DNA from: Bettongia penicillata ogilbyi
Lineage: Eukaryota > Chordata > Mammalia > Diprotodontia > Potoroidae
Direction: 5' to 3'
Assembly: GCA_023548195.1 (NCBI GenBank)
Contig: JAJHZJ010000028.1
Span: 1,995,001 to 2,059,000, forward strand
Length of the DNA stretch: 64,000 nt
Part shown: piece by piece, positions 21,546 to 32,052 of the stretch
How the letters are laid out: each line of letters opens with the position of its first letter
How positions within the stretch are numbered: position 1 is the stretch's first letter
The notes under the pieces: model-generated
Database searches by the model: none
Told to the model about the DNA's origin: nothing
The model's input: only the letters and a program-made list of their open reading frames with translations
Translations under genes and position numbers: made by a program

Positions 21546-22117
21546 GTAGGGGTCAAAAAATTCCTCTAGATCTACAAAGTCAAAGAATCCTTCCCATTCA
21601 GCTGAAAGGGGGCTGAATCTCACCAGCAAGGACCAGAATATTCATCTCTCTCACCTTGAACTCAGCCTGAGATGGCCTTTCCATTACAGGGAAGCAGCAG
21701 GTCTATATTCCAAGCAGCAAACCTTTGCCTAGAGGGTTAGACGTGGGAAAAGGGGAGGATGAAAAAGAATAATGTGTTTGAAGTCACACACTGTAGAGAA
21801 AAACAAAACTTCCTCTCTTCTGTGGATCTGACAATATCACTGACAGATTCACACACAGCCCTCCCTCCTTCCTGCCAGACTCTTAAGTGAAAGGGTGTGC
21901 CTTAGACCACTGATGACAGTTTGTGCATGTATACAGGAAGGAAATAAGAAAATGATCACCAAAGGGCTATTTCTGTCAATGGAGATGAATACAAACAAAT
22001 AAAAAGCCTTCACTTGTTTTTACAAAGTCAACTTTGAGACTGTACAGCTTGAAGATTCTTTCACTTGGTACATAAGAGGAAGACTAGCTTTCTTTAAGAA
22101 CGGTTATATTCTCTAAA
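21546..22117. other. Unannotated sequence
   Basis: No family recognised and no open frame of note. Confidence 0.45.
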
Positions 22118-22312
22118 TCAGGGATTCTTCACCTAGGTCCATGAACTAACAAAAATATGTAGAGATAACTTCATTTCAGTGTAACTAGTTTCCTTTATAA
22201 TCCAATGTATTTTATCTTCTGCCTTCAAAAACAGCATTCTGAGAAGAGGTCCATATGTAGGTTTCGTCAGACAGGCAAAGGAATCACACAGAATAAGGTT
22301 AAGGCTCTACGG
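22118..22312 (+). mobile_element. Non-autonomous hAT-type element, copy 2
   Basis: 'agggattcttcacctaggtc' at the left; internal 'gagaagaggtccatatgtag' and 'tcagacaggcaaaggaatca'; 'aataaggttaaggctc' at the right. Same family and orientation as 7533-7712. Confidence 0.65.
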
Positions 22313-22344
22313 CTAGTTATTTAGAGACAGTTATTTAAAATCAC

Positions 22345-22596
22345 TGCTCTACTACTTTTATGGTTTACTAGATGGAAAGTTGGACTTGGATTCAAATCCC
22401 ACCCCTGATTCTTATTAGCTGTGTAATCCGGAAGGGGATGATGAACTTCTCAAAATCTCAGTGTACTTAATCTGTAAAAGGGAGATAACCATGCCTATGA
22501 TGCTGTAATCTCATAAGATTGTTATAAAGATCAAATGATACAAGCTATACAACGTGTTTCGCCCTGCTTAAAGCACTCTATAAATGTCACTTATTA
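22345..22596 (+). repeat. MIR, full length
   Basis: 'ggacttggattcaaatcccac', 'ctcataagattgttataaaga' and 'cactctataaatgtcacttat' cover head to tail. Confidence 0.9.
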
Positions 22597-22728
22597 TTAC
22601 TACTTACTACCCATGTGATCCTGGACAAGTCATTTCACCGAGCCTCAGTTTCCTTTTCTATAAAGCCAGGCGTTTTAAGTAAATGACCTCAAAGGTCTCA
22701 CTCAATTCTAAATCTACAATCTTACGCA
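22597..22728 (+). repeat. MIR fragment
   Basis: 'atgtgatcctggacaagtcat' and 'agcctcagtttccttttct' give a second MIR directly after the first. Confidence 0.85.
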
Positions 22729-22899
22729 TTTTTCAAACCTTTCTCCAAATAAAATTTTATCGATATGGCACCCTCTTAGTTATCCTTTCCTTTCTTACCT
22801 GTGCTTTCAAAAGTGCACCCGATGTGCTGTTGTGAAGTGAGGCCTCTCTATGAACTGGATCTCATTTTTAAGGAGAGTTAACATCTTCATCACACATGT

Positions 22900-23062
22900 T
22901 GTTTGTTAAGTTGTTTTTCAGTTGTGTCAAACTCTTCATGACCCCATTTGGGGTTTTCTTGGCAGATACTCAAGTGGTTTTTCATTTCCTTTTCTAGCTC
23001 ATTTTACCAATGCAGAACAGAGGGAAACAGGGTGAAGTGACTTGCCCAGGGCCACACACACT
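22900..23062 (-). repeat. Mar-1 CORE-SINE (5' truncated)
   Basis: Reverse tail 'agttgtgtcaaactcttcat', 'catttggggttttcttgg', 'catttccttttctagctc' and 'gtgacttgcccagggccac'. The head is missing. Confidence 0.9.
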
Positions 23063-23197
23063 CACATACATGATAATCCACAAAGAAACCTAAAACATAG
23101 CTCTAGTATATAGGCGAAATTAGGAGGGGGTAATTACTAGGACAAACTGAATATTGATATATTTGGCACTATTACCAATAATAAATGCTCCTTTTAT

Positions 23198-23415
23198 GAT
23201 TATTGTTCAGCCATGCCCAACTGTCTGTCACACCATGGACTATAACACACTAATACTATGCATGAGGTCTTGATGAGGGCACTGCAATGATTTGCCATTT
23301 CCTTCTCCACTGGATTAAAGCAAATCAAAGTCAAGTTACTTGCCCAGCGTCTGAGGTCAAATGTGAACTCAGCTCTTTGGAGCTGACAACCTAAGCAGGA
23401 TGTGTGGACTGCAGA
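23198..23415 (-). repeat. Mar-1-like SINE, diverged
   Basis: 'tattgttcagccatgcccaac', 'gatttgccatttccttctcc' and 'aagttacttgcccagcgtctg' indicate a reverse copy related to Mar-1 or BovB tails. Confidence 0.7.
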
Positions 23416-23927
23416 AGGTGGGACCTCTTGGGTTCTTTTCCTGTCCAATTAGGCTGTCTTATTGCTCCAAATTAAACTCTAGATGCCTACAAAAATAACA
23501 TCAAAAGTGTTGGTACATGCCTATGGTTGCTTGAGTTGAGAAGGGAAACTATATATTCCTATTCCTCCAATATTAGACCAGAATATCTACTCAGGCAGTA
23601 TTCATGCAAACACTCCCACTCCTACTACCCAAGAGTTAACCAAATTTAGCTGTTCAGTGTCTCAGTTCCTCTCATTATCAACGGTAGAAGCCCTACCGTG
23701 TTATCTCTGAGACATGCCGGGGCACTTGGTTGTTCAAGTTCTGTGAGCAAACACACACACACATACATACACACACATCCCATTAACTCTGGAGCTCTTT
23801 CTGATTCCTTCCCCTCCCTTCTCCTCCCTCCAGTAGTAATGTCCTTTCTCAGCTTCTCAATGTATTTTACATGGCACTCTGACTCATTACCTATTTCCAT
23901 GATTGGTATTTAGGTTTCTAGCAAAGT
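23416..23927. other. Unannotated sequence with short (CA)n
   Basis: A CA/CATA microsatellite lies at about 23751-23780. The rest is unrecognised. Confidence 0.45.
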
Positions 23928-24175
23928 GACAGGACAGCTAGCTGATGCAATGTATAGAACACTGGGATGGGACATCTTCCTGAGTTCAAATCTGGCTTCA
24001 CATACTTCACATACTTGTGTGACCCTAGGCAAATCACTTAAAACCTTTTTTATTTTTTCAGTTTCCCCATCTGAAAAATGAGCTGGAGAAGGAAATGGCA
24101 AACTACTGTAGTAAAGAAAACCCCAACTAGGGCCATGAAGAGTCAGACATGACTGAAGTAACTTAACAAAAAAGC
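23928..24175 (+). repeat. Mar-1 CORE-SINE, full length
   Basis: Head 'acagctagctgatgcaatg', CORE, 'gagctggagaaggaaatggc', and BovB-like tail 'ccatgaagagtcagacatga'. Confidence 0.93.
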
Positions 24176-24341
24176 AAAGTGGTGAGTTAGGCATCCTTCA
24201 GCAGAGGCCAGAGAGACTGGCAGTCTATACTGATCCATGTCTTTCACCTGGCATCACGATCTGTCCCAACAGGAAAGCTTGGAGCAGGCTCCTCAATCTT
24301 TACATTGCTTAGGATCTCACCAATGTTTCTTTGAGCAATAA

Positions 24342-24592
24342 CAACAATAAGAGCTAGCATATAATTATCATAACCATAATAGCAGATAAGATTTATGTAG
24401 CACTTACTATGTGCCAAGCACTGTGCTAAGGGATCTACAATTATTATATGATCTTCAGGAAAATCCTGGAAGATAGATGCTAGTATAATGCCCATTTCAT
24501 AGATGAGGAACTGAGGCAAACAAAGGTTAAGTGACTTGCCCCGGGTCAGACAGACAGTAAGCATCTAAGGTCAAGTTTGAATTCAGATCTAG
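24342..24592 (-). repeat. MIR
   Basis: 'tagcacttactatgtgccaag', 'cccatttcatagatgaggaa' and 'gtgacttgccccgggtcag' are reverse MIR. Confidence 0.92.
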
Positions 24593-24892
24593 AGTTTCCC
24601 CAAAAAAATGGAAGGGAGGTAAGGAACAAAAGTACCCAATGTATAAACACAGGTCTATAGAATAGGTAGTTTATTCTAACACAGGAAATAGAATGCTAGG
24701 CAATAAAAAGTTACAGGATAATTAGAACAGAATCCAGTAACTTATCACAACTGTTATAATTATTTGTGAGACTAATATTCAAGCCTCATTAGAACTTAAA
24801 AAGTTCTTGCAAGTTCAACTTCAAAGAGCTGTCTGATCAAGCAAGAACTTTCCAGAATCCCCTCCCTTTTGCATGCTGACTCTTCCTGTGGC
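24593..24892. other. Unannotated sequence
   Basis: No recognised feature. Confidence 0.4.
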
Positions 24893-25185
24893 ATCAATCA
24901 ATCAGCCATTAGACATGTATTAAGTGCCTACTATGTGCTAAGCACAGAGGTACAAAGGAAGGTAAAAGTTCCAGCTTTCCAGGAGCTCATAATTTAGGTG
25001 GATGAAACAATAGGCAAGCAATGATTTACCAACAAGATATATGTAGGATAAATAGGAGAAAATCAACAGAGCTTCCCTCTGCTCCCATAAGAATTAAGAG
25101 GGACTAGGAAAGACTTCTTGTAGAAGATGAGGTTTTCACTGGAACTTGAAAGAAGCCAGGGAATCCAAGGGGCAGAGATGAGACA

Positions 25186-25186
<1 letters not shown>
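24893..25186 (-). repeat. L2 3' UTR, part 1
   Basis: 'atcaatcaatcagccattag', 'gcctactatgtgctaagcac', 'aggagctcataatttaggt' and 'gacttcttgtagaagatgag' are antisense L2. It is split by a TG/RTE-SINE insertion. Confidence 0.85.
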
Positions 25187-25222
<36 letters not shown>

Positions 25223-25262
25223 TGTGTGTCTGTGTGTCTGTGTCTGTGTCTGTGTGTGTGTT
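25187..25262 (+). repeat. (TG)n/(TGTC)n microsatellite
   Basis: A TG run followed by CTGTGTGT variants, abutting the reversed 3' end of an RTE-tailed SINE, which natively ends in ACAC. Confidence 0.97.
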
Positions 25263-25347
25263 TGTCCTTCATTGCCGAAGAAGACCATGCCATCAGAGAA
25301 ATAATGACATGACTTGCACTTCACTGTTTTGAGTGAGGGAGGGCTTG
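25263..25347 (-). repeat. RTE-tailed SINE, 3' end only
   Basis: 'tccttcattgccgaagaaga', 'ccatgccatcagagaaataa' and 'cttgcacttcactgttttg' are the reversed SINE tail. It lies inside an antisense L2. Confidence 0.85.
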
Positions 25348-25465
25348 ATGAGAGCAAGTATTCCAGAGATAGAGGATCAATGCTAGAGAAAAGGAAACAC
25401 CAAAAAGAGAAGACAGCCAAGGGTCATTAGTACAATCTGAGTAGTGGGATTCACATTGCATCCAT
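25348..25465 (-). repeat. L2 3' UTR, part 2
   Basis: 'gagagcaagtattccagaga' continues the antisense L2 UTR after the SINE. The far part is degraded. Confidence 0.55.
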
Positions 25466-25904
25466 AGGGAATGGTGGACTGGAGGGTCAAGTAGAATTAC
25501 ATTTTTATCTTTTCTGTTGTTGCCATTTTGTTTTCAAGAGACACTCCCCCCACACCTCCACCCTAGTCAGAAGTTGTCTCTTCTACCAAGTATGACAACC
25601 TGAGGCATCACAGGTTTTTGGCTCAAAAACCAATGTGGGTGTGGGGGGTGGGGTGGGAGGTGAGTGGGAGGAAGGCTGTTAATCCAGCGATGAGTCATAC
25701 TTAGCCCAAAGCAGGTAGAGGATATCGGCACAAGATCAAATTTCCACAGGGTCACCAGAAAAATGGTGTGGTCACCAAAAATGACAACTGAGCACACTCC
25801 AACAAAGTGGGAAAAGGGCAACTTATAAAGGGCATGGGTTACACGTACTCATCATCTAAAAATAGTAGGCATTTAATCAAAGTTTGTTGCAGTAGTTTGA
25901 TGTT
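25466..25904. other. Unannotated sequence with G-rich stretch
   Basis: 25635-25672 is a run of G-triplets and longer (potential quadruplex). A C-rich stretch lies 80 bp upstream (25546-25563). No repeat family recognised. Confidence 0.45.
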
Positions 25905-26098
25905 GTAAAGCTGTTTGATGCAGTAAAAAGAACACTGGATTTGGAATCCAAGGACCTGGTTGAAATTGTGACTTTCACTTAACTGAGTGTTTCTTAAACA
26001 AGTCTGTTAGCCTCACTTTCTTCAACTAGAAAGCAGAGTTTGACTAGATGTCTTTCAAGGTCCCCTTCAGCTCGAAATCCATGTTTCTGTGAATTGAA
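25905..26098 (+). repeat. MIR
   Basis: 'gatgcagtaaaaagaacact', 'ggatttggaatccaaggacc' and 'ttcaaggtccccttcagctc' match MIR. Confidence 0.85.
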
Positions 26099-26518
26099 TT
26101 GAATCTTAATACATTTTTCAACAGTAATAAAAGTCACCTACAATCTTAGTAATATGGTTTTCTCTACAAAGTAATTGCAGTCTGACACCTGAGTAGAGCT
26201 TTGGAGAATGTTTTAATAGGAAAAATGTAACCAAAAAACAATTATCAGTTAATCTTAAATTTTAACTGTCTCTGTGACTAGCATTTCTTAATTCACTGCT
26301 TAATTCACTTAATACTTAATTCAAGAATCCCACTTGATGAGATTTCAAGTCAGTAAATTTTCAGTAACTTAGGTCTAAGATAAATGAGGAGAGAATAAGA
26401 AAGCACCTAGATGGCTTCAGTGACTTTAAGTCAATAGGTCTATATCAACTCTATCTCAATGTACCAAAAAAAAAAAATGAAGAATGTCTTTGAATTTGTA
26501 CTAAATGGTGGTGTCTAA
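26099..26518. other. Unannotated AT-rich sequence
   Basis: Contains short direct repeats of 'aattcact(g/t)ctta' near 26290-26320. No family recognised. Confidence 0.4.
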
Positions 26519-27052
26519 AGGTTGTAAAGAAAGGGAGAGATGCTACAGGACTGAAGAAGGGCAAATAATCCACCAAATTTCAGTAAAAAGGGAAGTTGCT
26601 GGCATCTTCAGACTATAGACCAGTGAGTTTCATTTTGTTCCTGGCAAAATTCTAGAAAATCATAAAATAGCTGACTGGTGATCATTTAGAAAAAGCAATG
26701 ATGATCAGCTAGTGTGGCTTCATCAATGTGGCCTCATTTTTTTTTTTGCAATTATTTGCCTTCTCACCAGATTAGCAGGTGAAGTACATGCCAATGCCAA
26801 TAGTTCACTTGAATTTCAGCAAAATATTTCATAAAATCTTTCATGCTATTATTGCAGAGGTGATGAAGAGCTGTGGGCTGCTTGGTATTCCAATTATATG
26901 GATGCAGAATAGGTTGGACAACTGGGTCCAAAGAGAAATTATTCACTAGTTATTGTCATCTTGAACTGATTTCTAGTGGAATGCCCTAGGGATTGGCCAT
27001 TGATCCCAACCTGTTCGATATTTTTATCAATAGCTTTGATGATATAATGGAT
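26519..27052 (+). mobile_element. CR1/L3 LINE reverse-transcriptase fragment, part 1
   Basis: Broken CR1/L3 ORF2. The DNA matches the segment before RT motif B and then the loop 'ccctagggattggccattga...tatttttatcaatagctttgatgat', which in one frame gives GLAIDPNLFDIFINSFDDI. Interrupted by an A/T run (26,739-26,748) and a SINE at 27053. No open frame survives. Confidence 0.75.
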
Positions 27053-27200
27053 AATAAACTGGCCTCAGAAAGATGAAGACATAGGTTCAAGACCCCACCT
27101 CTGACTCACACTGGCTTTGTGACCCTTACTCTCCTCACTCCAGGCAACTCTAAGGCTATAAATGAAATCACAGGTACAGTCTCTGTTCTTATCTTTATAA
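27053..27200 (+). repeat. CORE-SINE inside CR1/L3
   Basis: 'aggttcaagaccccacctct', 'ggctttgtgacccttactc' and 'atgaaatcacaggtacagtc' show head and 3' tail with a shortened middle. Confidence 0.75.
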
Positions 27201-27275
27201 ATAGCATTGTTATCAAATGTGCTGATGATGCAAAATTGGGAGATACAGGTAATAATATTGATATTTGTATGTTAC
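27201..27275 (+). mobile_element. CR1/L3 fragment, part 2 (RT active-site region)
   Basis: 'gtgctgatgatgcaaaattggg' gives ADDAKLG, the degenerate RT active-site motif (ADDTKL in CR1/L3). It continues the fragment before the SINE. Confidence 0.75.
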
Positions 27276-27319
27276 AATGAGGCTTGCCAAGCATTTGGTT
27301 TGTTTCTGCCAAGGGCACC

Positions 27320-27531
27320 ACCAATACTGCCAGCCTCTCAAATTTGCCACATAAAAGTTATTCTTGACTCTGCACTCTCACTTACATCCTATAGTCACTC
27401 AATCAGTTACAAAGTCTTTGTGATTCTATCTTCACATCATTTATTGCATCTATACCCTTCTCACCACTCACATCACAACCATTCTAGCACAAGCCCACAT
27501 CACCTCTCACTTAGACTACAGTGATTGCTGT
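27320..27531 (+). repeat. L2 3' UTR, part 1
   Basis: 'tcttgactctgcactctcac' and 'cacctctcacttagactaca' match the L2 3' UTR. Split by an RTE-tailed SINE. Confidence 0.75.
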
Positions 27532-27668
27532 TGTGTTCATCCTTCATTGCCAAAGAAGACCATGCCATCAGAGAAATGATGACGTGACTCGCACTTGACT
27601 TTGTTTTGAGGGAGGGAGGGCTGTGCAGGTCACCAGCCTCACTTCTCCTCCAGAGCCTTCTAATAGAC
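27532..27668 (-). repeat. RTE-tailed SINE, 3' half
   Basis: 'ttcatccttcattgccaaag', 'gatgacgtgactcgcacttg' and 'gtcaccagcctcacttctcc' are the reversed tail and body. It lies within L2. Confidence 0.9.
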
Positions 27669-28270
27669 AACCACACATCCAGTCTCACATCTCCAACCTA
27701 GCCCCTGCACAACTAGCAAACTGATGTTCCTGAAGCTCTAGTCTGATCTTATCACTCCTTTTCTCAGGAAGTCAAGAAATTTTGATGACTTCCCCTTGCC
27801 TTCAGGATAAAAAACACATTCCTTTTATTAGTACGTGAAGCCCTTCATTATTTGTCTCCAAACTATCTTTCCACATGAGTTACATATTAGTCATCATTCT
27901 GCATTCCAGTGATATTGGCCTATTGGCTGTTCCTTCTTCATGACATTTCCTCTCTTGTCTCCCAGACTGTATCCCATCCTTAGAATGCTCTACATCCTCA
28001 CTTCCTGGAAATGTAACTCCTTTTAAGGCTTAACCCTAGTGCTAGCTCCTTTAGGAGAACTTTTCTGAACTCCCTCCTCTCCCCAGTGGTTACTGACTCC
28101 ATCAAAATCACTTTGCACTTATTCTGTTTACAATTACATCTGTTTCTCTATAAACATGTTGTAACCCTCAAGTAGAATGGAAATGCCTTGAGGGTATCTT
28201 GCTATCCTATTCTTATTTCCAGCATCAAGCACATAGCAGGTATTTTAATAAATGCTTTCTGATTGACTGA
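27669..28270 (+). repeat. L2 3' UTR, part 2
   Basis: Blocks run in order to the end 'gcacatagcaggtattttaataaatgctttctgattgactga' region, the canonical L2 terminus. Confidence 0.85.
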
Positions 28271-28440
28271 TCCACACAACAACCCCAAGAGAGATTACCT
28301 CATATTATTACTCTAATTTTGTAGATGAGTACATTGAGACTCAGGGATGTTAAATGCCTTGCTCGTGGTCACACAACTGGTAAACATGAAGTCCCTTCTG
28401 AATGCAGATGCCAAACTCCTTATATTACACTATGCTGCCT
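28271..28440 (-). repeat. MIR
   Basis: 'gtagatgagtacattgagac' and 'gctcgtggtcacacaactgg' are reverse MIR. Confidence 0.85.
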
Positions 28441-28620
28441 CTCTAGGTAATACATTGGGTCATGGAATCAGAATACCCAAAGCTCTCAATGGGAAAGAAT
28501 GAAAGGCCAAATTTATAAGATGAAATTTAGTAAGGACAAATTAAGTACTACATCTGGGTTCAAAAATCACTTATAGAGTTTCTGAATGAAATAGCATAAT
28601 GTGTTAGACTATTGCTACAA
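28441..28620 (+). mobile_element. CR1/L3 fragment, part 3
   Basis: 'aaaggccaaatttataagatgaaatttag' and 'ctacatctgggttcaaaaatcac' segments match the CR1/L3 region just downstream of the RT active site. This is probably the continuation of the copy ending at 27275, separated by L2 and MIR sequence. Confidence 0.6.
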
Positions 28621-28989
28621 TAAATTTCCTAAGTGCTGTCCTGCTCACTCATCAGAATAATTTTAACACTTTACAAGTAACTCCACATTTTCCATCAGCA
28701 GCTCTGCTTGGTTTTTACTTCATGGAACATCATGTCTCCCCTAAGATAAGCTGATTGTCAGAAATCTCATCACCATGATAATGACTCAGTTTTTGATACT
28801 CAGCATTTTCTAAATAACCTCTGATTGTTGCCTTTAGCCTCTGACTGGAAGTCTAGAGAGTGGAGCAATAAATTGCTCCTAAAACCTTCCTTTATAGATG
28901 GCCCAGACCAGAAGTATCTTGGTATTCCTCCATTTTTCCATCAGCAGCACTTTTAGTTTTGATTTCCATGGAACATATTGCCCATACAC
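28621..28989. other. Unannotated sequence with a direct repeat
   Basis: A block of about 43 bp at 28688-28730 (ttttccatcagcagct...catggaacat) recurs diverged at 28934-28976. Otherwise no recognised repeat. Confidence 0.5.
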
Positions 28990-29158
28990 CAGGTACACTA
29001 GTGCTCCCCTTCCTATTTTTCAGCTTCCTTTTGTGTATGGCCTTGCTCCATTAGCTTGTGGGGTAGGGGCTCTCTTTTCTTTTTCTTACTTGTGTCTTCA
29101 TCATTTAGCACAGTACCTGGCACACAGTAGGCATTTGATACTTATTGAATTGAAATAG
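28990..29158 (+). repeat. L2 3' end
   Basis: 'gcacagtacctggcacacag' and 'taggcatttgatacttattg' are the L2 terminal blocks. Confidence 0.75.
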
Positions 29159-29189
29159 CATAGCATAATGGATAAAATACTAGTTCTAG
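29159..29189 (+). repeat. MIR head (split by hAT)
   Basis: 'agcataatggataaaatact' is a MIR head fragment. The MIR continues at 29771. Confidence 0.6.
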
Positions 29190-29770
29190 TGCAGAGGTTC
29201 CCCAACTTATTTGGCCAATAGCCCCCTATTAAAAAAATTACTCAGCACCCCCCTGGAAATCTACTTTCTCTAACCCTTTAGTGGTTTTTTTTTCAATTTG
29301 TGTCATTTCAAAAAAAATACAATTTTTGAAAATGACATCTTAAATTTAATAATTTATTGTAAATTTGTGTTTTTTCTCTGCATTGAAATTTTGATGATGC
29401 AATATTGTATCATGTAACCGTATAGTATCATTATTACAGGAATATATTCCTTCTGATGCATGCTGGACTTCCTAACAAATGCACAATATGCTTGCTTGCC
29501 AACACTAACTTTTTAAGACCTGGTGGTGGACTTGACCACTGATTGGTTATAAGCTTCATTTTGTGTGTTTATTTGGAAAATAATACAACAGATGAAACGT
29601 ACACACGGTTTTTCAAAATTTTCTTCTCTTCTCTTCTTTCCTTATGCTTCCACTACCCCCTTATTTTTATTCAATGCCCCCCAATTGCACCTGAAGCTAC
29701 TACTGCCCCCTGGATCATTTCAGCATACCCCCAGGGTGGTATCACCCACTTTGGGAACTTAGGTCAGAGG
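29190..29770 (+). mobile_element. Non-autonomous hAT element (~0.58 kb)
   Basis: Left end 'cagaggttccccaacttattt' and right end 'cccactttgggaacttagg' are inverted-repeat termini of 'CAGTGGTTCCCAAACTT' type. The 'gccccctattaaaaaaatta' and 'cagcacccccctgg' motifs just inside recur inverted near the right end ('ctgccccctgg'). It splits a MIR and has no transposase. Confidence 0.7.
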
Positions 29771-29880
29771 GCCTAGATTCAAATTCTACGTATGTTACAA
29801 ACTGTATGTATGACCTTAGAGAAGCAATTTAATATCTTTTGACCTTATTTTATATTTGGACTTAATTCTCTTTATGGTCC
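29771..29880 (+). repeat. MIR, remainder
   Basis: 'ggcctagattcaaattctac' and 'gtatgaccttagagaagcaa' continue the MIR begun at 29159. Confidence 0.7.
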
Positions 29881-30135
29881 CCTGCAGAACTAATTTTACT
29901 TACGATTCAATGAACAGGAAAGGTACAACTGGACAACAGTTCATTTCAGAGTGAGCTGGGCTTCTTAGTGAATCTCTAGCTCAAAACGAACTAACAGTGA
30001 GACATGGCAACCAAAAAAAGCAAACACCAAGAATTCTGTGTGACTTAAGAGAGGTATACGATCTTGTTGCAATCTGATCTGCTTTAGAATGTCTTGGTAG
30101 GATCTTTAATAATAAAAATGGGGTAGAAAATATTA
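29881..30135. other. Unannotated sequence
   Basis: No recognised feature. Precedes the tandem array. Confidence 0.4.
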
Positions 30136-30284
30136 AGAAACACCATTTTGAAAAAGTTGCCACAAAAATAGAGAAAATCCAGTTCTTTGAAAAAATAAGA
30201 AAATAGAATTATTTGCTGAAAAAATAAATAAGGTTATAGATTTATTAAAATAAATTAACAGATTTGTTCATTTAAAATCAGAAA
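30136..30284. repeat. Array unit 0 (3' part only)
   Basis: Begins at the 'gaaacaccattttgaaaaagttgcc' landmark and ends with the TAAA-rich spacer. Confidence 0.8.
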
Positions 30285-30750
30285 GGCATTGGTCCATTGG
30301 TTTCAAGGAAAGACTCACAAAAGTCTCTTGCCCCTGGGGGTTGGGAATCCTGCCCACATGAAGCAGTAGCACAAGGATGATCCCTAGCAACATCCCAAGA
30401 ATCCTAAAACTACTATTCTCCTCTTTAGCATTTTTGTTCTCCTTATTGTGAGATTTTGCAAAGTCACGCCCAAAGAAGTGAACACTGAATGGGAACTTTG
30501 CCCTGTTTCTGGTGCCAAATAGGTAATTTATTGAAAAGGCAGCAAGATATGTAGAATTCAGAGCATGCCAAACTGTACAAAGATTTTTTTTTTGCTGATG
30601 ATCCACTAATATGGCTTTGGATTTTACTTTGCAGTGGGTATCTTTAGATTTCTGATTTTCTTCCACATGGCTGGGGCTGCTGGGAAGCACCATTTGCAAA
30701 AAAAAAAAAAAAGTTGTTCCTCAAAATAGAATAATTCAATTCTTTGCAAA

Positions 30751-30812
30751 AAATAAATAAATAAATAAATAAATGAATGAATGAATGAATGAATGAATGA
30801 AAATAAATAAGG
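30751..30812 (+). repeat. (AAAT)n(GAAT)n microsatellite
   Basis: Tetranucleotide expansion within the A-rich spacer of array unit 1. Confidence 0.95.
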
Positions 30813-31386
30813 CTGTCTCCCAGAACCCACTGTTATGAAACTCTCTCCTTATTGGTGGTGATGAAAACCCTGCCCTGCATGAGGGGTAGGGTGAAGTTAG
30901 TGAGAGGCAAGATCTTCAGTTCTCAGCAGTTCCAGCTCTCCTGGCTTCTGCCTTCAAGAGAGAAAATGGCCAATGCCACTTCTGGCTGCTGAAGGAAAAG
31001 ACTCTGGGAAAACTTGAGAAAAGCAGGCAGTCTCCATCATGTCCAGATTTTCAGTCTGCTACTCTAGAGACTTTGGGGAGTTTCTCCTTTGGTGAGAGCC
31101 ACTACCCTCTCTCTTGGTTGACCTGAGGTACCTCACTCCCAGTAGGAAAGTTCCTTCATTCGTAGTGTCTGGTATATATTCTCCTATATATACCTTCTCT
31201 GATTTCTGTTTTGCTATAATTTGGATAAATAGGTTTCTTCACTATTCATTTATATGCTCACTATATATTTATAGATATATAAAGATATATATTTCTTCTA
31301 GTCCAGTCACTCAAGGAAAGCTTTTCTTACAGAGTCTCAGCTACATATGTGGGGCACCATTCCCCCAATCCTCCATCCTAGCAAAG
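30812..31386. mobile_element. Insert in array unit 1, possibly a solo LTR
   Basis: About 575 bp with no counterpart in other units. It can be delimited as tg...ca (tgtctccc...cctagca), the ends expected of an LTR, and has an AT-rich segment (31,170-31,290) late in the insert. I found no convincing target duplication, so the LTR call is tentative. No coding sequence. Confidence 0.35.
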
Positions 31387-31477
31387 GGTATAGTTTTGTT
31401 CACATAAAAAAAGAATGAATAAATTTATTGATCTTTCTAAAAATCGATAAATTTGTTCATCTAAAATAAAAAATGAA

Positions 31478-32052
31478 GACACTGGTCCATTGGTTCCAAG
31501 AAAAGATTGAGAAAAGTCCCTATTACCAGGGAATTATGCATTCTGCACAAGGATGATTCCTTGCAACACCCAAGGATTTCTGAAGTCTACCTGTTCCATC
31601 TTTGAATTTTTGTCACCCTTAATGTAAAGTTTTGAAAAGTCAAGGAAAAAACAAAGACAAAAAAAAGGCAAAAACCAAATGGACAAAAAACACATTCGAC
31701 CATTTGCTAAGCCAGGTGATTAATTGAAAATACAATGAGATAAATAGAATTAGGGTCATGTCCAAAGTGATCAAAATTTTATCATTATCTTGCCTCCTCT
31801 GTGGAGGTTTGGATTTCATTTTTGATGTGGATGTTTTTAGAATTTTTCTGATTTTGTTTTTTGTCCTGGAGTTGATGGGAAACACCATTCTGAAACAGTT
31901 GCCCCCAAAATAGAAAAATCCATTTTTTGTAAGAATAAGGGAAGAGTCTTATTCACTGAGAAAATGAATAAATTTACCAATTTTATCATTTATTAATATA
32001 TTTTAATATTTATTAAAATAAATCTATTAATTTGTTTATGTAAAATAAAAAT
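31478..32052. repeat. Array unit 2
   Basis: 575 bp with all landmarks. The middle is altered by an A-rich stretch at 31640-31690. Confidence 0.8.

Larger units (their letters stand above)
30285..31477. repeat. Array unit 1, with tetranucleotide run and 0.58-kb insert
   Basis: Complete landmark series to about 30750. Then an (AAAT)n/(GAAT)n run at 30751-30812 replaces the A-rich spacer. A foreign 0.58-kb segment follows (about 30812-31386), after which the spacer resumes with 'tatagttttgttcac'. Confidence 0.8.

Noticed and set aside
30268..30699. 143-codon minus-strand frame as a gene
   Set aside because: It sits inside one unit of a decayed tandem array; frames shift between units and no known domain is visible. 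Kept only as a hypothesis in the findings.
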